From an uncultured Oscillospiraceae bacterium (lineage in GTDB: Bacteria; Bacillota; Clostridia; Oscillospirales; Oscillospiraceae), in assembly GCA_934573935.1 (NCBI GenBank), contig CAKTMO010000008.1, positions 3,690 through 67,689 on the forward strand: a DNA stretch of 64,000 bases, read 5' to 3'. The notes under the pieces are model-generated. The model made no database searches. It was given only the letters and a program-made list of their open reading frames with translations, and was not told the DNA's origin. Position 1 is the stretch's first letter. Each line of letters starts with the position of its first letter. A program made the translations under genes and the position numbers. Positions 53,954 to 61,711 of the stretch are shown here, piece by piece.

Positions 53954-54460
53954 TTACCGGCCGGAAAACCGACGGTGGATCCGGAAAAAGACCAGATGCA
54001 CCAGCATGGCAAAGGGCAGGGACAACAGCAGCTCCCGCGCCGTCAGCCACAGGGACGCCGACAGGGGCGTACCGGCGGAATAGGTGAAAGCGGTGATATT
54101 GAACAGGTCGGTGAGCAGCAGCGCACCTGTCGATACCGCCAGCGAACAGACGGCGCCCGGCATGATCAGATGCCGCGCCGCAAGGTGTGCCAGCGCCGCC
54201 GAGACCGTCAGCGTAATGGCGTAAAAGCAAGGAAACGCGCCGGAGAACAGCATGTCGCATACCAGCCCCAGCACCAGGGCATAGACAGGCCCCTCCCGCC
54301 GTCCCTCGAAGGAGGCGGTGATGGCCGCCATGGCGGGCAGCACAAAGGGGTGTACGCCGCCGATGCGGAGCAGAGGCAGCAGCAATTGCTGCGCCAGCAG
54401 AAAGACCAGCGACCACAGGCCATAAAAGACCCATTTTAACGTCAGTGTTCGTCGAGTCAT
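53954..54460 (-). CDS. mreD: Rod shape-determining protein MreD
   Basis: 168 aa with five or six membrane helices; starts MTRRTLTLKWVFYGLWSLVFLLAQ and ends with a basic RIHRRFSGR. Membrane partner of MreC/PBP2. 5 bp after mreC, with GGAGTAACGG spanning the mreC stop as ribosome site. Confidence 0.92.
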   Translation of the reverse strand: MTRRTLTLKWVFYGLWSLVFLLAQQLLLPLLRIGGVHPFVLPAMAAITASFEGRREGPVYALVLGLVCDMLFSGAFPCFYAITLTVSAALAHLAARHLIMPGAVCSLAVSTGALLLTDLFNITAFTYSAGTPLSASLWLTARELLLSLPFAMLVHLVFFRIHRRFSGR

Positions 54461-54465
54461 GGCCG

Positions 54466-55305
54466 TTACTCCACTACGTCGAATTCGGTGATCAGAAATA
54501 CCTGGGTCAGCGCGCCGATGGCGGCCTTGGGCTCGATCACCGCGTATTGCGTCAGACCGCCGGTGTCTGTCCGCAGCTCCGTAACCGTGCCGATGGACAG
54601 TCCGGCGGGGTAGTAGCCGCCCAGACCGGAGGTCACCACCAGATCACCGGCGATGAGATCCTCCGCGTTTTCCAGATACGTCAAAGACAGGCAGCCCTGG
54701 CTCATCAGCCCCAGCTGGCCCTGGGCCACCGCCACCTGCTCCGTGCGGAACACGGTGGCGCCGATGGAGCTGGTGGTATCCAAAATCGTGGTGGCGGTGC
54801 ACCAGTTCACGCCCGCGTCCGTCACAACGCCCACCAGATTTCCGTATTCATCGATGGCGCAGTCGCCGATGGCCACGCCGGAGGCGGTGCCCTGATTCAA
54901 CGTCAGCGTGCTGGACCAATTGGTGACGGACCGCTCCGTCACACGGGCGGAGACGGTTTTCAGATCCCGCCGCTGGCTTTGCAGATCCAGCAGGTCCCGC
55001 AGGCGTTGGTTCTCCTCGCTGTCCTTCTGGGCCTGCCGCAGCTGACGCTCCAGCTCGGACACCTGGGCCCGCAGCTGCTCGTTTTCCTGCTGCAGATCGG
55101 CCACGTTGTCAAAGTGGCCGCCCACGTCGCTGAACCAGCCGGTCACGGCGGAGCCCGCCGCGCGGAAGGGGGAGGCGATCACACCGGCGATGTTCCGCAG
55201 CAGCGGCGTGCCGGAGCTGACGGCGGAGATGATGCACAGCACCACCACGATCACCGCCACGCCCGCCAGCAGCCATATGCCGTTTTTAGAAAAGAATCGT
55301 TTCAT
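54466..55305 (-). CDS. mreC: Rod shape-determining protein MreC
   Basis: 279 aa. Membrane helix (about 11-32), a coiled coil (about 70-105, LQQENEQLRAQVSELERQLRQAQ), and the beta-barrel C-terminal domain (GVAIGDCAIDEYGNLVGVVTD, VVTSGLGGYYPAGLSIGTV in pieces). Activates PBP2 in the Rod complex. ATG 55305; AAGGG upstream. 13 bp after maf; no mreB between. Confidence 0.94.
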   Translation of the reverse strand: MKRFFSKNGIWLLAGVAVIVVVLCIISAVSSGTPLLRNIAGVIASPFRAAGSAVTGWFSDVGGHFDNVADLQQENEQLRAQVSELERQLRQAQKDSEENQRLRDLLDLQSQRRDLKTVSARVTERSVTNWSSTLTLNQGTASGVAIGDCAIDEYGNLVGVVTDAGVNWCTATTILDTTSSIGATVFRTEQVAVAQGQLGLMSQGCLSLTYLENAEDLIAGDLVVTSGLGGYYPAGLSIGTVTELRTDTGGLTQYAVIEPKAAIGALTQVFLITEFDVVE

Positions 55306-55318
55306 ACATACCAATCCC

Positions 55319-55888
55319 TTACAGCAGCATTACGCCGAATTCCGCCAGCATCCGGCTCAAAAGCACCACCGGCAGACCCATCACGTTAAAGAAGTCGCCG
55401 TCGATGCGCTCCACCAGCAGCGATCCCAGACCCTGCACGCCATAGGCGCCAGCCTTGTCCATGGGTTCACCGCTGCGGATATAGCGCTTCAATTCCTCGG
55501 CGTCGGCAGTCCGGAACCACACCTGGGTGGTCTGGGCGCGGGTCAGCATGGTTGTCCCCTGCCGCACCGTCACGCCGGTGCATACCGTGTGGTGACGGCC
55601 CTGCAATTCTAGCAGCATCCGCAGCGCGTCCGCCTCATCCCGCGGCTTGCCAAGCCGCCGGTTATCCAGAAAGACCATGGTGTCGGCGGTGATAACGATG
55701 TCGTCCGCCGCGGCCTGCACAGCGGCGGATTTCTGGCGGGAGATGTGACACACCGTCTCCTGGGGCGTCAACCCCTCCGGACAGACCTCCTCCACCTGGG
55801 GCACGGAGATCACAAAATCCTGAATGCCAATGCGCCGCAGCAGCTCCTGCCGGCGGGGAGAGCCGGAGGCCAATACGATCCTTGCCAT
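55319..55888 (-). CDS. maf: Maf-type nucleotide pyrophosphatase
   Basis: 189 aa. House-cleaning hydrolase of dTTP/UTP or modified nucleotides; linked to septum formation in B. subtilis. LASGSPRRQELL at the start, the catalytic ITADTMV, and SGEPMDKAGAYGVQGLG. ATG 55888 has GGAAGGTG 6 bp upstream; a GTG 9 bp earlier overlaps the dut stop. Confidence 0.94.
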   Translation of the reverse strand: MARIVLASGSPRRQELLRRIGIQDFVISVPQVEEVCPEGLTPQETVCHISRQKSAAVQAAADDIVITADTMVFLDNRRLGKPRDEADALRMLLELQGRHHTVCTGVTVRQGTTMLTRAQTTQVWFRTADAEELKRYIRSGEPMDKAGAYGVQGLGSLLVERIDGDFFNVMGLPVVLLSRMLAEFGVMLL

Positions 55889-55893
55889 CCCGC

Positions 55894-56343
55894 TCACCTT
55901 CCCGTGGAGCCAAAGCCGCCTGCGCCGCGGGCGGTCTCATCCAGCTCCTCCACAAACTCCAGCGTGGGCTGAACCACCGGCAGTACCATCAGCTGGGCGA
56001 TCCGGTCGCCGTCATGGATGGTGTAGTCGGCGTCGGATTCATTGAAAAGGGCCACCCGCAGCTCACCCCGATAGTCGCTGTCGATGACGCCCACGCCGTT
56101 GGCCATGGTGATGCCGTGCTTGGAGGCCAGCCCGCTGCGGGCGCAGATCAGCGCCACATAGTCGGCGCTGGGCAGCGCGATGGCGATGCCGGTGGGCAGT
56201 ACCTGCCGCGCACCGGCCTTCAGCACCACATCGCCCTCCAGACAGGCGCACAGATCCATAGCGGCGCTGCCGGGAGTAGCGAAATGGGGCGCGGGAATGG
56301 CGTCGCCGATCTTCGGCGACAGGGCTTTTATCTTTACGATCAT
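55894..56343 (-). CDS. dut: dUTP pyrophosphatase
   Basis: 149 aa trimeric dUTPase. Five motifs: PGSAAMDLCA, ARSGLASKHG, GVIDSDYRGE, RIAQLMVLP and the C-terminal GAGGFGSTG. Keeps uracil out of DNA and makes dUMP. AGGAG precedes the ATG. 4-10 bp from maf. Confidence 0.96.
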   Translation of the reverse strand: MIVKIKALSPKIGDAIPAPHFATPGSAAMDLCACLEGDVVLKAGARQVLPTGIAIALPSADYVALICARSGLASKHGITMANGVGVIDSDYRGELRVALFNESDADYTIHDGDRIAQLMVLPVVQPTLEFVEELDETARGAGGFGSTGR

Positions 56344-56431
56344 GGTTTTACTCCTGATGTTTGATTACGAATTGTAGAAATCATTCGAAATATTACGCAT
56401 TGGATGTGAATTTTGTGCTTTCGAGCGTGAA

Positions 56432-56876
56432 AAGAGGTTCCGCGCTCCGGCGCGGGTCACTTTTGGCCGCTGTCCCAAAAGTGACCAAAAGGACAGCCAG
56501 AAAACCAGGTTTCTGGACTTCCTGCGCGCGATACGTTGTGCCAGATTGTAAGTTCCTGCCACACGTTCACGTAAGCTCCGCATTTTCGTTTGGTTAAAAG
56601 GATCGTCTCTGCTTCTGCGCCGCTGCCGCTCATGCCAATAACGAACAACTCTGTTGGTTCTACCGTTGATAATGTGAGCGGCAGCGGCGCAAGAAGAAAG
56701 TCGATGCGTCACGTGAAACGAAATCAACAGTGTCCTGTGAACGTGCGGTAAAAGGTATAAAAGATAAATGGGGTATAGCGCGGGCGGATTCTTAAACCGC
56801 AGGTTTAAGTGGCGTTTTTGGGTACTTTTGCCGCCATGGGCAAAAGTACCTCGCCCCGGAGGGCGAAATCCTCCTC
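56432..56876 (+). repeat. Family B long palindromic repeat, copy 3 (no family C insert)
   Basis: GCGCTCCGGCGCG, CACTTTTGG..CCAAAAGTG, TTAAAAGGATCGTCTC, GCGCCGCTGCCGCTC (56617-56631) and its partner GAGCGGCAGCGGCGC (56676-56690) with GTTCTACCGTTGA between them, then TTAAACCGCAGGTTTAA and GTACTTTTGCC..GGCAAAAGTAC. The right end reaches the stop codon of the leftward U32 gene. Fills the 531-bp gap 56344-56874; no gene seen. Confidence 0.8.
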
Positions 56877-58950
56877 ACTCCACGCCGCGGTAAAACAATC
56901 CCCGCGTAAATTCCTCCGGCATCCAATCGCCCTGCCCCTGATAGCGCCGCAATACCGCGTCGCACTGACTGGGGCTTTCGGTAGTGAACCGCAAGCATGC
57001 CCAGGTCAGGCCGCAGCGCTGCCATTCCGGCTTGTCCGCCAGAAACAGCGTGCGGCTGTTTTCAATCTCACAGCGGCAGCCGTACTGCCCCAGCAGGGGA
57101 AAGCGTGCGCCGGTGCGGTCGATCAGAACGTTCTCGCCCGCACACAGCCGCTTGTCGCCGCGACAGCCGCCGGCGTTGCCGATCATGCAGTTTTCCGTTA
57201 TCATCAGCGGCAGGCGACCATAGACGATGCCCTCACAGGGCAGATATTTCCGCAGCTCCCGCACCTGCTGGTGCCGCAGCTCAAAGGAAACAGTCACGCT
57301 GTCAAGTCCCTGCCCTTGCCAGAAGGCTACAGAACGGGAATTGAACACATTCAGTCCGAAGTCGCCCCGCTTTTCAAGGGGCAGTCCCTCCACGATGGCC
57401 ATATGCCCCCCGTTGCCCACCGTTACGGCGGACAGGGAAGAGGTGTTTTGCAAAATCGTCCGGAACGCCGCCTCGTCGCCATCCCGCCAGACCCGAGGCA
57501 GCACGGCGCAAAGTCGGGCCTTGCCGCGATAGTCCGGCAGCTGGGGCAGCAGTTCAATGGGAACATAGATCAGCGCCGCCTGCTCCGCCATGGCGGCGGT
57601 CAGCTGGTCGAGGCAGGCGATGGAACAGGTCAGCTTCGGCGCGGCGGGGGAGAAGGAGGTACCCTCCGGCAATTCCGGTGTGGGCAGGCTTCGCCGCTGG
57701 GACACGGCCGTCCGCGCCGCGGCCAACGCCTCCAGCGCGTCCCGCCGCAGGCCGTTGATGGCTGCGGCACTCAGCATCAGCCCGTCGCCGACATCGGCTT
57801 CCGCCGTCTTGCAGCGGAACACGGTACCGCCGGTCTTCCGCAGGCGTTCGGCCGTTTCCTGTGCCGTCAGCGCCCGATTGCGGGCCGGTTCCGGCACGGC
57901 GCCTGTCACCGTGACGGTGTGAACGCCGTCGCTGGCAGTCAGTGCCGCGGTATCATCTGCCCGTATGGCGGCCCGAAGTGAGATGGGAATTTGCTTGTGC
58001 TCCCCGTTTTCATAGAGATTCCGCGTCTCCTGAAACAGCTCGCGGGGCTCCGGCGCGTTTTCCGGACGGGTGCCGAACATGGCGGGGCCCTTTGCGCGGC
58101 GGTAGTACCCGTCCGTGAACCCGTCGCGGGAGAAGGCCAGCGCCAGATCGCGGGATTCCTCCGGCGTGGGGCCGCGCTTTTCATCCAGAAGCCGCCGGTA
58201 GATCGACGTGACCACCGCCACATACTCCGGCCGTTTCATGCGGCCTTCTAACTTCAGGCAGGCTACGCCCATGTTCTCCAACTCCTGCAGATAGGCCGAC
58301 AGATTGGCGTCCTTCAGGCTCAGGGGATATTGATTCCGGCACGGACCGTTGACGCCATAGGGCAGGCGGCAGGGCTGGGCGCAGGCGCCGCGGTTGCCGC
58401 TGCGCTGGCCGATCAGCGCGCTCATGGTACACTGGCCGGAATAGCACATGCACAGCGCCCCATGGACGAATACCTCGATCTCCGCGCCGCAATTGCGGCA
58501 TACGGCGGCGATGTCCTCGCGGCTCAACTCCCGCGCCAGCACCACACGCTCCATACCCAGCTTCTCCGCCCAACGGGCGCCGCCGGAGGTGAACAGGCTC
58601 ATCTGGGTGCTGGCGTGAATAGGCAGATCCGGTGCTACCGCCTGGGCCAGCGTCAGCGCGCCCCAGTCCTGAACCAGCACCGCGTCCACGCCCATTTGCG
58701 AGGCCCTGCGCAGCGTTTCAGCGGCCTGGGGCAGCTCGCGGTCCGTCAGCAGTGTGTTCAGGGTCAGAAATACCCGCACGCCCCGCAGATGGCAATAGGC
58801 CACCGCGTCGGCGAATTCCTCGTCGGTAAAATTTTTGGCATTGCGGCGGGCGTTAAAGGCGCCAAAGCCCATGTACACCGCATCCGCGCCGGACTGCACC
58901 GCCGCCTCCAGAGACGCGCGGGAACCGGCAGGGGAGAGCAGCTCGATCAT
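56875..58950 (-). CDS. Peptidase U32 family protein (RlhA/TrhP-like)
   Basis: 691 aa. N-terminal TIM-barrel-like U32 core: ELLSPAGSRASLEAAVQSGADAVYMG (in pieces), ARELSREDI, EVFVHGALCMCYSGQC (U32 signature) and NRGACAQPCRLPY, then a DUF3656-like collagenase-associated domain and a C-terminal Cys pair region (CMIGNAGGCRGDKRLC). Known relatives act in hydroxylation of rRNA or tRNA bases (RlhA, TrhP) rather than as proteases; which one applies is unclear. ATGA overlap with zapA. Confidence 0.9.
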   Translation of the reverse strand: MIELLSPAGSRASLEAAVQSGADAVYMGFGAFNARRNAKNFTDEEFADAVAYCHLRGVRVFLTLNTLLTDRELPQAAETLRRASQMGVDAVLVQDWGALTLAQAVAPDLPIHASTQMSLFTSGGARWAEKLGMERVVLARELSREDIAAVCRNCGAEIEVFVHGALCMCYSGQCTMSALIGQRSGNRGACAQPCRLPYGVNGPCRNQYPLSLKDANLSAYLQELENMGVACLKLEGRMKRPEYVAVVTSIYRRLLDEKRGPTPEESRDLALAFSRDGFTDGYYRRAKGPAMFGTRPENAPEPRELFQETRNLYENGEHKQIPISLRAAIRADDTAALTASDGVHTVTVTGAVPEPARNRALTAQETAERLRKTGGTVFRCKTAEADVGDGLMLSAAAINGLRRDALEALAAARTAVSQRRSLPTPELPEGTSFSPAAPKLTCSIACLDQLTAAMAEQAALIYVPIELLPQLPDYRGKARLCAVLPRVWRDGDEAAFRTILQNTSSLSAVTVGNGGHMAIVEGLPLEKRGDFGLNVFNSRSVAFWQGQGLDSVTVSFELRHQQVRELRKYLPCEGIVYGRLPLMITENCMIGNAGGCRGDKRLCAGENVLIDRTGARFPLLGQYGCRCEIENSRTLFLADKPEWQRCGLTWACLRFTTESPSQCDAVLRRYQGQGDWMPEEFTRGLFYRGVE

Positions 58951-59273
58951 TTGCCGTTATTATTCCGCTGCTGGGCCTTGAACAGCTGGCGCTTCAGGTC
59001 GCTGACCTCGTTTTTGGCGGCGGTGGCCTCGTCCAGATAGGTCTTGAGCTGGCGGCGCAGGTTTTCCGCACCCTCCTGCTGCTTATAAAGCTCGTCCGCC
59101 AGATTGATGGCGGCCAGCACCGCCGCGTCGTGGCGGCTGACGTGGGCGCCCTCCAGCAGCTCGTTCATCTTCTGATCCACCAGTGCGCCCACCTTCTGCA
59201 TATAGGCGGCGCTTTCGTCGGCCACAAGGGTGTAATCCTGGCCGCAGATCGTCATTGTCACGCGGTTTGCCAT
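58947..59273 (-). CDS. zapA: Cell division protein ZapA
   Basis: 108 aa. NRVTMTICGQDYTLVADESAAYMQKVGALVDQKMNEL (in pieces) is the ZapA globular part; the second half is a coiled coil for dimerisation. It bundles FtsZ filaments at the division ring. Commonly next to U32 genes in Bacillota. Confidence 0.93.
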   Translation of the reverse strand: MANRVTMTICGQDYTLVADESAAYMQKVGALVDQKMNELLEGAHVSRHDAAVLAAINLADELYKQQEGAENLRRQLKTYLDEATAAKNEVSDLKRQLFKAQQRNNNGK

Positions 59274-59330
59274 GCTCCGATCCTCCTGTTATCCATTGCG
59301 GTAAAAAATGCTGATACCAATACAGAATCC

Positions 59331-59336
59331 ATTATA
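59331..59336 (-). promoter_or_regulatory. Probable -10 of the zapA promoter
   Basis: Perfect TATAAT on the minus strand, 58 bp upstream of zapA; the -35 (TTCCAC, 17 bp away) is poor. Confidence 0.5.
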
Positions 59337-59396
59337 CCACAAATTCAGGCCGGTGGAAGAACTTTCTGTAAATTTCCGAAAATTGCGCCGCGGCGC

Positions 59397-59425
59397 TTTA
59401 CGAAGGGAGAGTTTTCGTGTAGAAT
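59397..59425 (+). promoter_or_regulatory. Probable rightward promoter ahead of dnaD
   Basis: TTTACG (59397-59402), 17 bp, TAGAAT (59420-59425). The dnaD start is 260 bp downstream, so a long leader including a family C element would result. Confidence 0.5.
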
Positions 59426-59466
59426 AGGGGAGAATTATTTGGGTGTTCGGAGCACTGCCGGGAATT

Positions 59467-59546
59467 GTGTAGGGGCGGACGATTCTGTCCGCCCTGTTGG
59501 AAATAGTACAGTCATCGTTAGGGCGGACAGAGTCGTCCGCCCCTAT
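59467..59546 (+). repeat. Family C palindromic element, copy 3
   Basis: TGTAGGGGCGGACGATTCTG..CCGCCC, about 30 bp, then GGGCGGACAGAGTCGTCCGC..CCCTA: the two arms are inverted copies of each other and each also forms its own hairpin. It lies in the 411-bp gap between zapA and dnaD (59274-59684), which otherwise holds only promoter-like sequence. Confidence 0.75.
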
Positions 59547-59684
59547 AACGATATCATCTACCTGTTACGCCTATCGCCCAGCGGGGTGTGGCCACCTCGC
59601 CCTGCGACGACATGTCGCCGCGACCCCCGCTTGGCAGAGGATCACCAGACTTCACGCCGGTAATTGAGAAAGGAGGAGATCACC

Positions 59685-60575
59685 ATGGCAGGCTATATTA
59701 CCCGCGGGCAGGAGAAGAGCGTGGTGCTCTCCGCCGCCCAGGTGGACGCGCTGGTAAGTGCCGGAAACGGCGACGCGGCGCTTTTGTATCTGCTGCTGCA
59801 GCGGCTGGACGGCCCTGTCTCGGCCGAGGCGCTTGCCCAGCGGCTTGGATGGAGCCAGCTGCGCCTTAGCGCGGCGGAGACCGCGCTGCAGGAGTTGGGC
59901 TTTCTGCGCCGTACCCAGCCGCCCCCGCCGCCCGCCGGTGAGCCGCGCCCCTATTCCGGCGAGGAACTGGCGGACCTGCTGGAGGGCGACAGCGGCTTTG
60001 CCATGCTGGTGTCCCAGACGGAGGAAAAGCTGGGCAAACGCCTGAAGACCGCCGATCTGCAGATCATCGCGGGTTTGTACGACGACCTGGGTATGCCGGT
60101 GGATGTGATCTACTTGTTGGTGTGCCATTGCGTGGAACGGATCCAGCGCCGGTTTGGCGAGGGACGCCGTCCCACCCTGCGGCAGATCGAGAAGGAGGGC
60201 GCCTATTGGGTGCAGCTGGGCCTGATGGATCAGACCAGCGCGGGGAACTATCTGAAGGAGTATGCCCGCAAGCAGGAAAAGACCGCCGCCTATATGCAGG
60301 TGCTGCAGCTGGGCAGCCGCCCCCCCGTGGACAGCGAGCAGCGGTATATTTATCAGTGGATCGACATGGGCTTCCCGCCGGAGACGGTGGCCATGGCCTA
60401 TGATAAAACGGTGTTTTACAAGAAAGAGCTGAACTGGCGGTATCTCAACGGCATCCTGCGCCGCTGGCACCAGCAGGGCTGGCACACGCCGGAGCAGGTG
60501 GAGTCCGGCCAGCGGCAGACGCCGAAAAAGCCGTCCGCCGCCGGAAAGACCGACTGGATGGACGAGTATCTGTAA
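59685..60575 (+). CDS. DnaD-domain replication protein
   Basis: 296 aa. N-terminal winged-helix part (about 1-90), a DnaD/DnaB_2 domain in the middle (ELADLLEGDSGFAMLVSQTEEKLGKRLKTADLQIIAGLYDDLGMPVDVI in pieces) and a second C-terminal DnaB_2-type repeat with the YxxxIxxxW pattern (KKELNWRYLNGILRRW). Bacillota primosome component that remodels DNA for helicase loading. ATG 59685 has AAAGGAGGAG upstream. Followed by the helicase loader gene. Confidence 0.88.
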   Translation: MAGYITRGQEKSVVLSAAQVDALVSAGNGDAALLYLLLQRLDGPVSAEALAQRLGWSQLRLSAAETALQELGFLRRTQPPPPPAGEPRPYSGEELADLLEGDSGFAMLVSQTEEKLGKRLKTADLQIIAGLYDDLGMPVDVIYLLVCHCVERIQRRFGEGRRPTLRQIEKEGAYWVQLGLMDQTSAGNYLKEYARKQEKTAAYMQVLQLGSRPPVDSEQRYIYQWIDMGFPPETVAMAYDKTVFYKKELNWRYLNGILRRWHQQGWHTPEQVESGQRQTPKKPSAAGKTDWMDEYL

Positions 60576-60666
60576 AAGCACGGCACAGGCACGCCGCACC
60601 GGCGTGCCTGTGGAGCCGGAGCGATATCTTTTTACGCACCGCCCACCACAAAGGAGGGAAAGGCAA

Positions 60667-61659
60667 ATGTCATACGACGGACGGATCATGCGCCAGGCAT
60701 TGGCGCGGTTCGATGAGGATAAGCAGCGGCGCGCTGCGGAATTCACCGCGCGGCGTGACCGGCTGTATCAGGCGGAGCCGCGCCTGAAGGAGATCGAGCA
60801 GCAGCTGCGGGGCACCATGTCCCGCCTGATCTCGTCGGCCCTGCGGCGGGGAACGGACCCGCTGCCTGCCGTGCGGGTGCTGCGGGACGAAAATCTGGGA
60901 CTGCAGCAGGAACGCGCCCAGCTGCTGCGGGGTATGGGCTATCCCGCCGACTATCTGGAGGAAAAGCCCGCCTGTCCCCTGTGCGGCGACACCGGCTACC
61001 ATGACGGCCAGGTCTGCCGCTGCCTGCGGGAATACTATAAGCGCGCCCAGCTGACGGAGCTGTCCCGTCTGCTGGATATGGGCAGCCAGAGCTTCGAGAC
61101 CTTCTCCTTCGACTGGTACAGCGAGGAGCGGGGTGAGCGTAAGCGCTCCCCGCGGGAGAATATGGAGCGTGTTTTTGATATCTGCCAGGACTATGCCCGC
61201 CATTTCTCCCTAGCGGCGGACAACCTGCTGCTGACGGGGCAGCCGGGGCTGGGCAAGACCTTCCTCTCCGCCAGCATCGCGCGGGTGGTCAGCGAACGGG
61301 GCTTCAGCGTGGTGTATGACACGGCGGAGCATATTTTCTCCCAGATGGAGGAGGAAAAATTCCGCCCCGATGAGTCCCCCGCCGCCTGCGAGGATGCCGA
61401 GCGGTATCGGACTTGCGACCTGCTGATCGTGGACGATCTGGGTACGGAGATGGTCACCAGCTTTGTGCAAAGCGCCCTGTATCAGCTGGTGAACGGCCGC
61501 CTGCTGGCGGGAAAGAAAACGGTCATCAACACCAACCTGGCGCCCCAGCAGCTGGGCGAGCGGTATTCGCCCCAGGTGCAGTCCCGTCTGGAGGGCGAAT
61601 ATCGGGTGCTGCCCTTCTTTGGCGAGGATATTCGCAAGCTCCGCCGCCGGCAGGGATAA
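60667..61659 (+). CDS. DnaI/DnaC-like helicase loader ATPase
   Basis: 330 aa. N-terminal helical region, a zinc-binding motif CPLCGDTGYHDGQVCRC (about 103-119) and a C-terminal AAA+ domain: Walker A GQPGLGKTFL (about 196-205), Walker B LLIVDDLGTE, arginine-finger region near the end. Loads the replicative helicase DnaB/DnaC with the DnaD protein. ATG 60667 follows AAAGGAGGG. Confidence 0.93.
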   Translation: MSYDGRIMRQALARFDEDKQRRAAEFTARRDRLYQAEPRLKEIEQQLRGTMSRLISSALRRGTDPLPAVRVLRDENLGLQQERAQLLRGMGYPADYLEEKPACPLCGDTGYHDGQVCRCLREYYKRAQLTELSRLLDMGSQSFETFSFDWYSEERGERKRSPRENMERVFDICQDYARHFSLAADNLLLTGQPGLGKTFLSASIARVVSERGFSVVYDTAEHIFSQMEEEKFRPDESPAACEDAERYRTCDLLIVDDLGTEMVTSFVQSALYQLVNGRLLAGKKTVINTNLAPQQLGERYSPQVQSRLEGEYRVLPFFGEDIRKLRRRQG

Positions 61660-61665
61660 ACAGAG

Positions 61666-61701
61666 CAAAAAGAGACTGGCGATTTTCGCCAGTCTCTTTT
61701 C
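61666..61701. terminator. Bidirectional terminator between dnaI-like gene and lpdA
   Basis: AAAAAGAGACTGGCGA-TTT-TCGCCAGTCTCTTTT, perfect stem, T-runs on both strands. Confidence 0.88.
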
Positions 61702-61711
61702 TGTATCCGGT

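Noticed and set aside
56705..56720. TGCGTCACGTGAAACG as a fifth parS site
   Set aside because: Only 13 of 16 bases match and it lies in a repeat; too weak to call without ChIP data.
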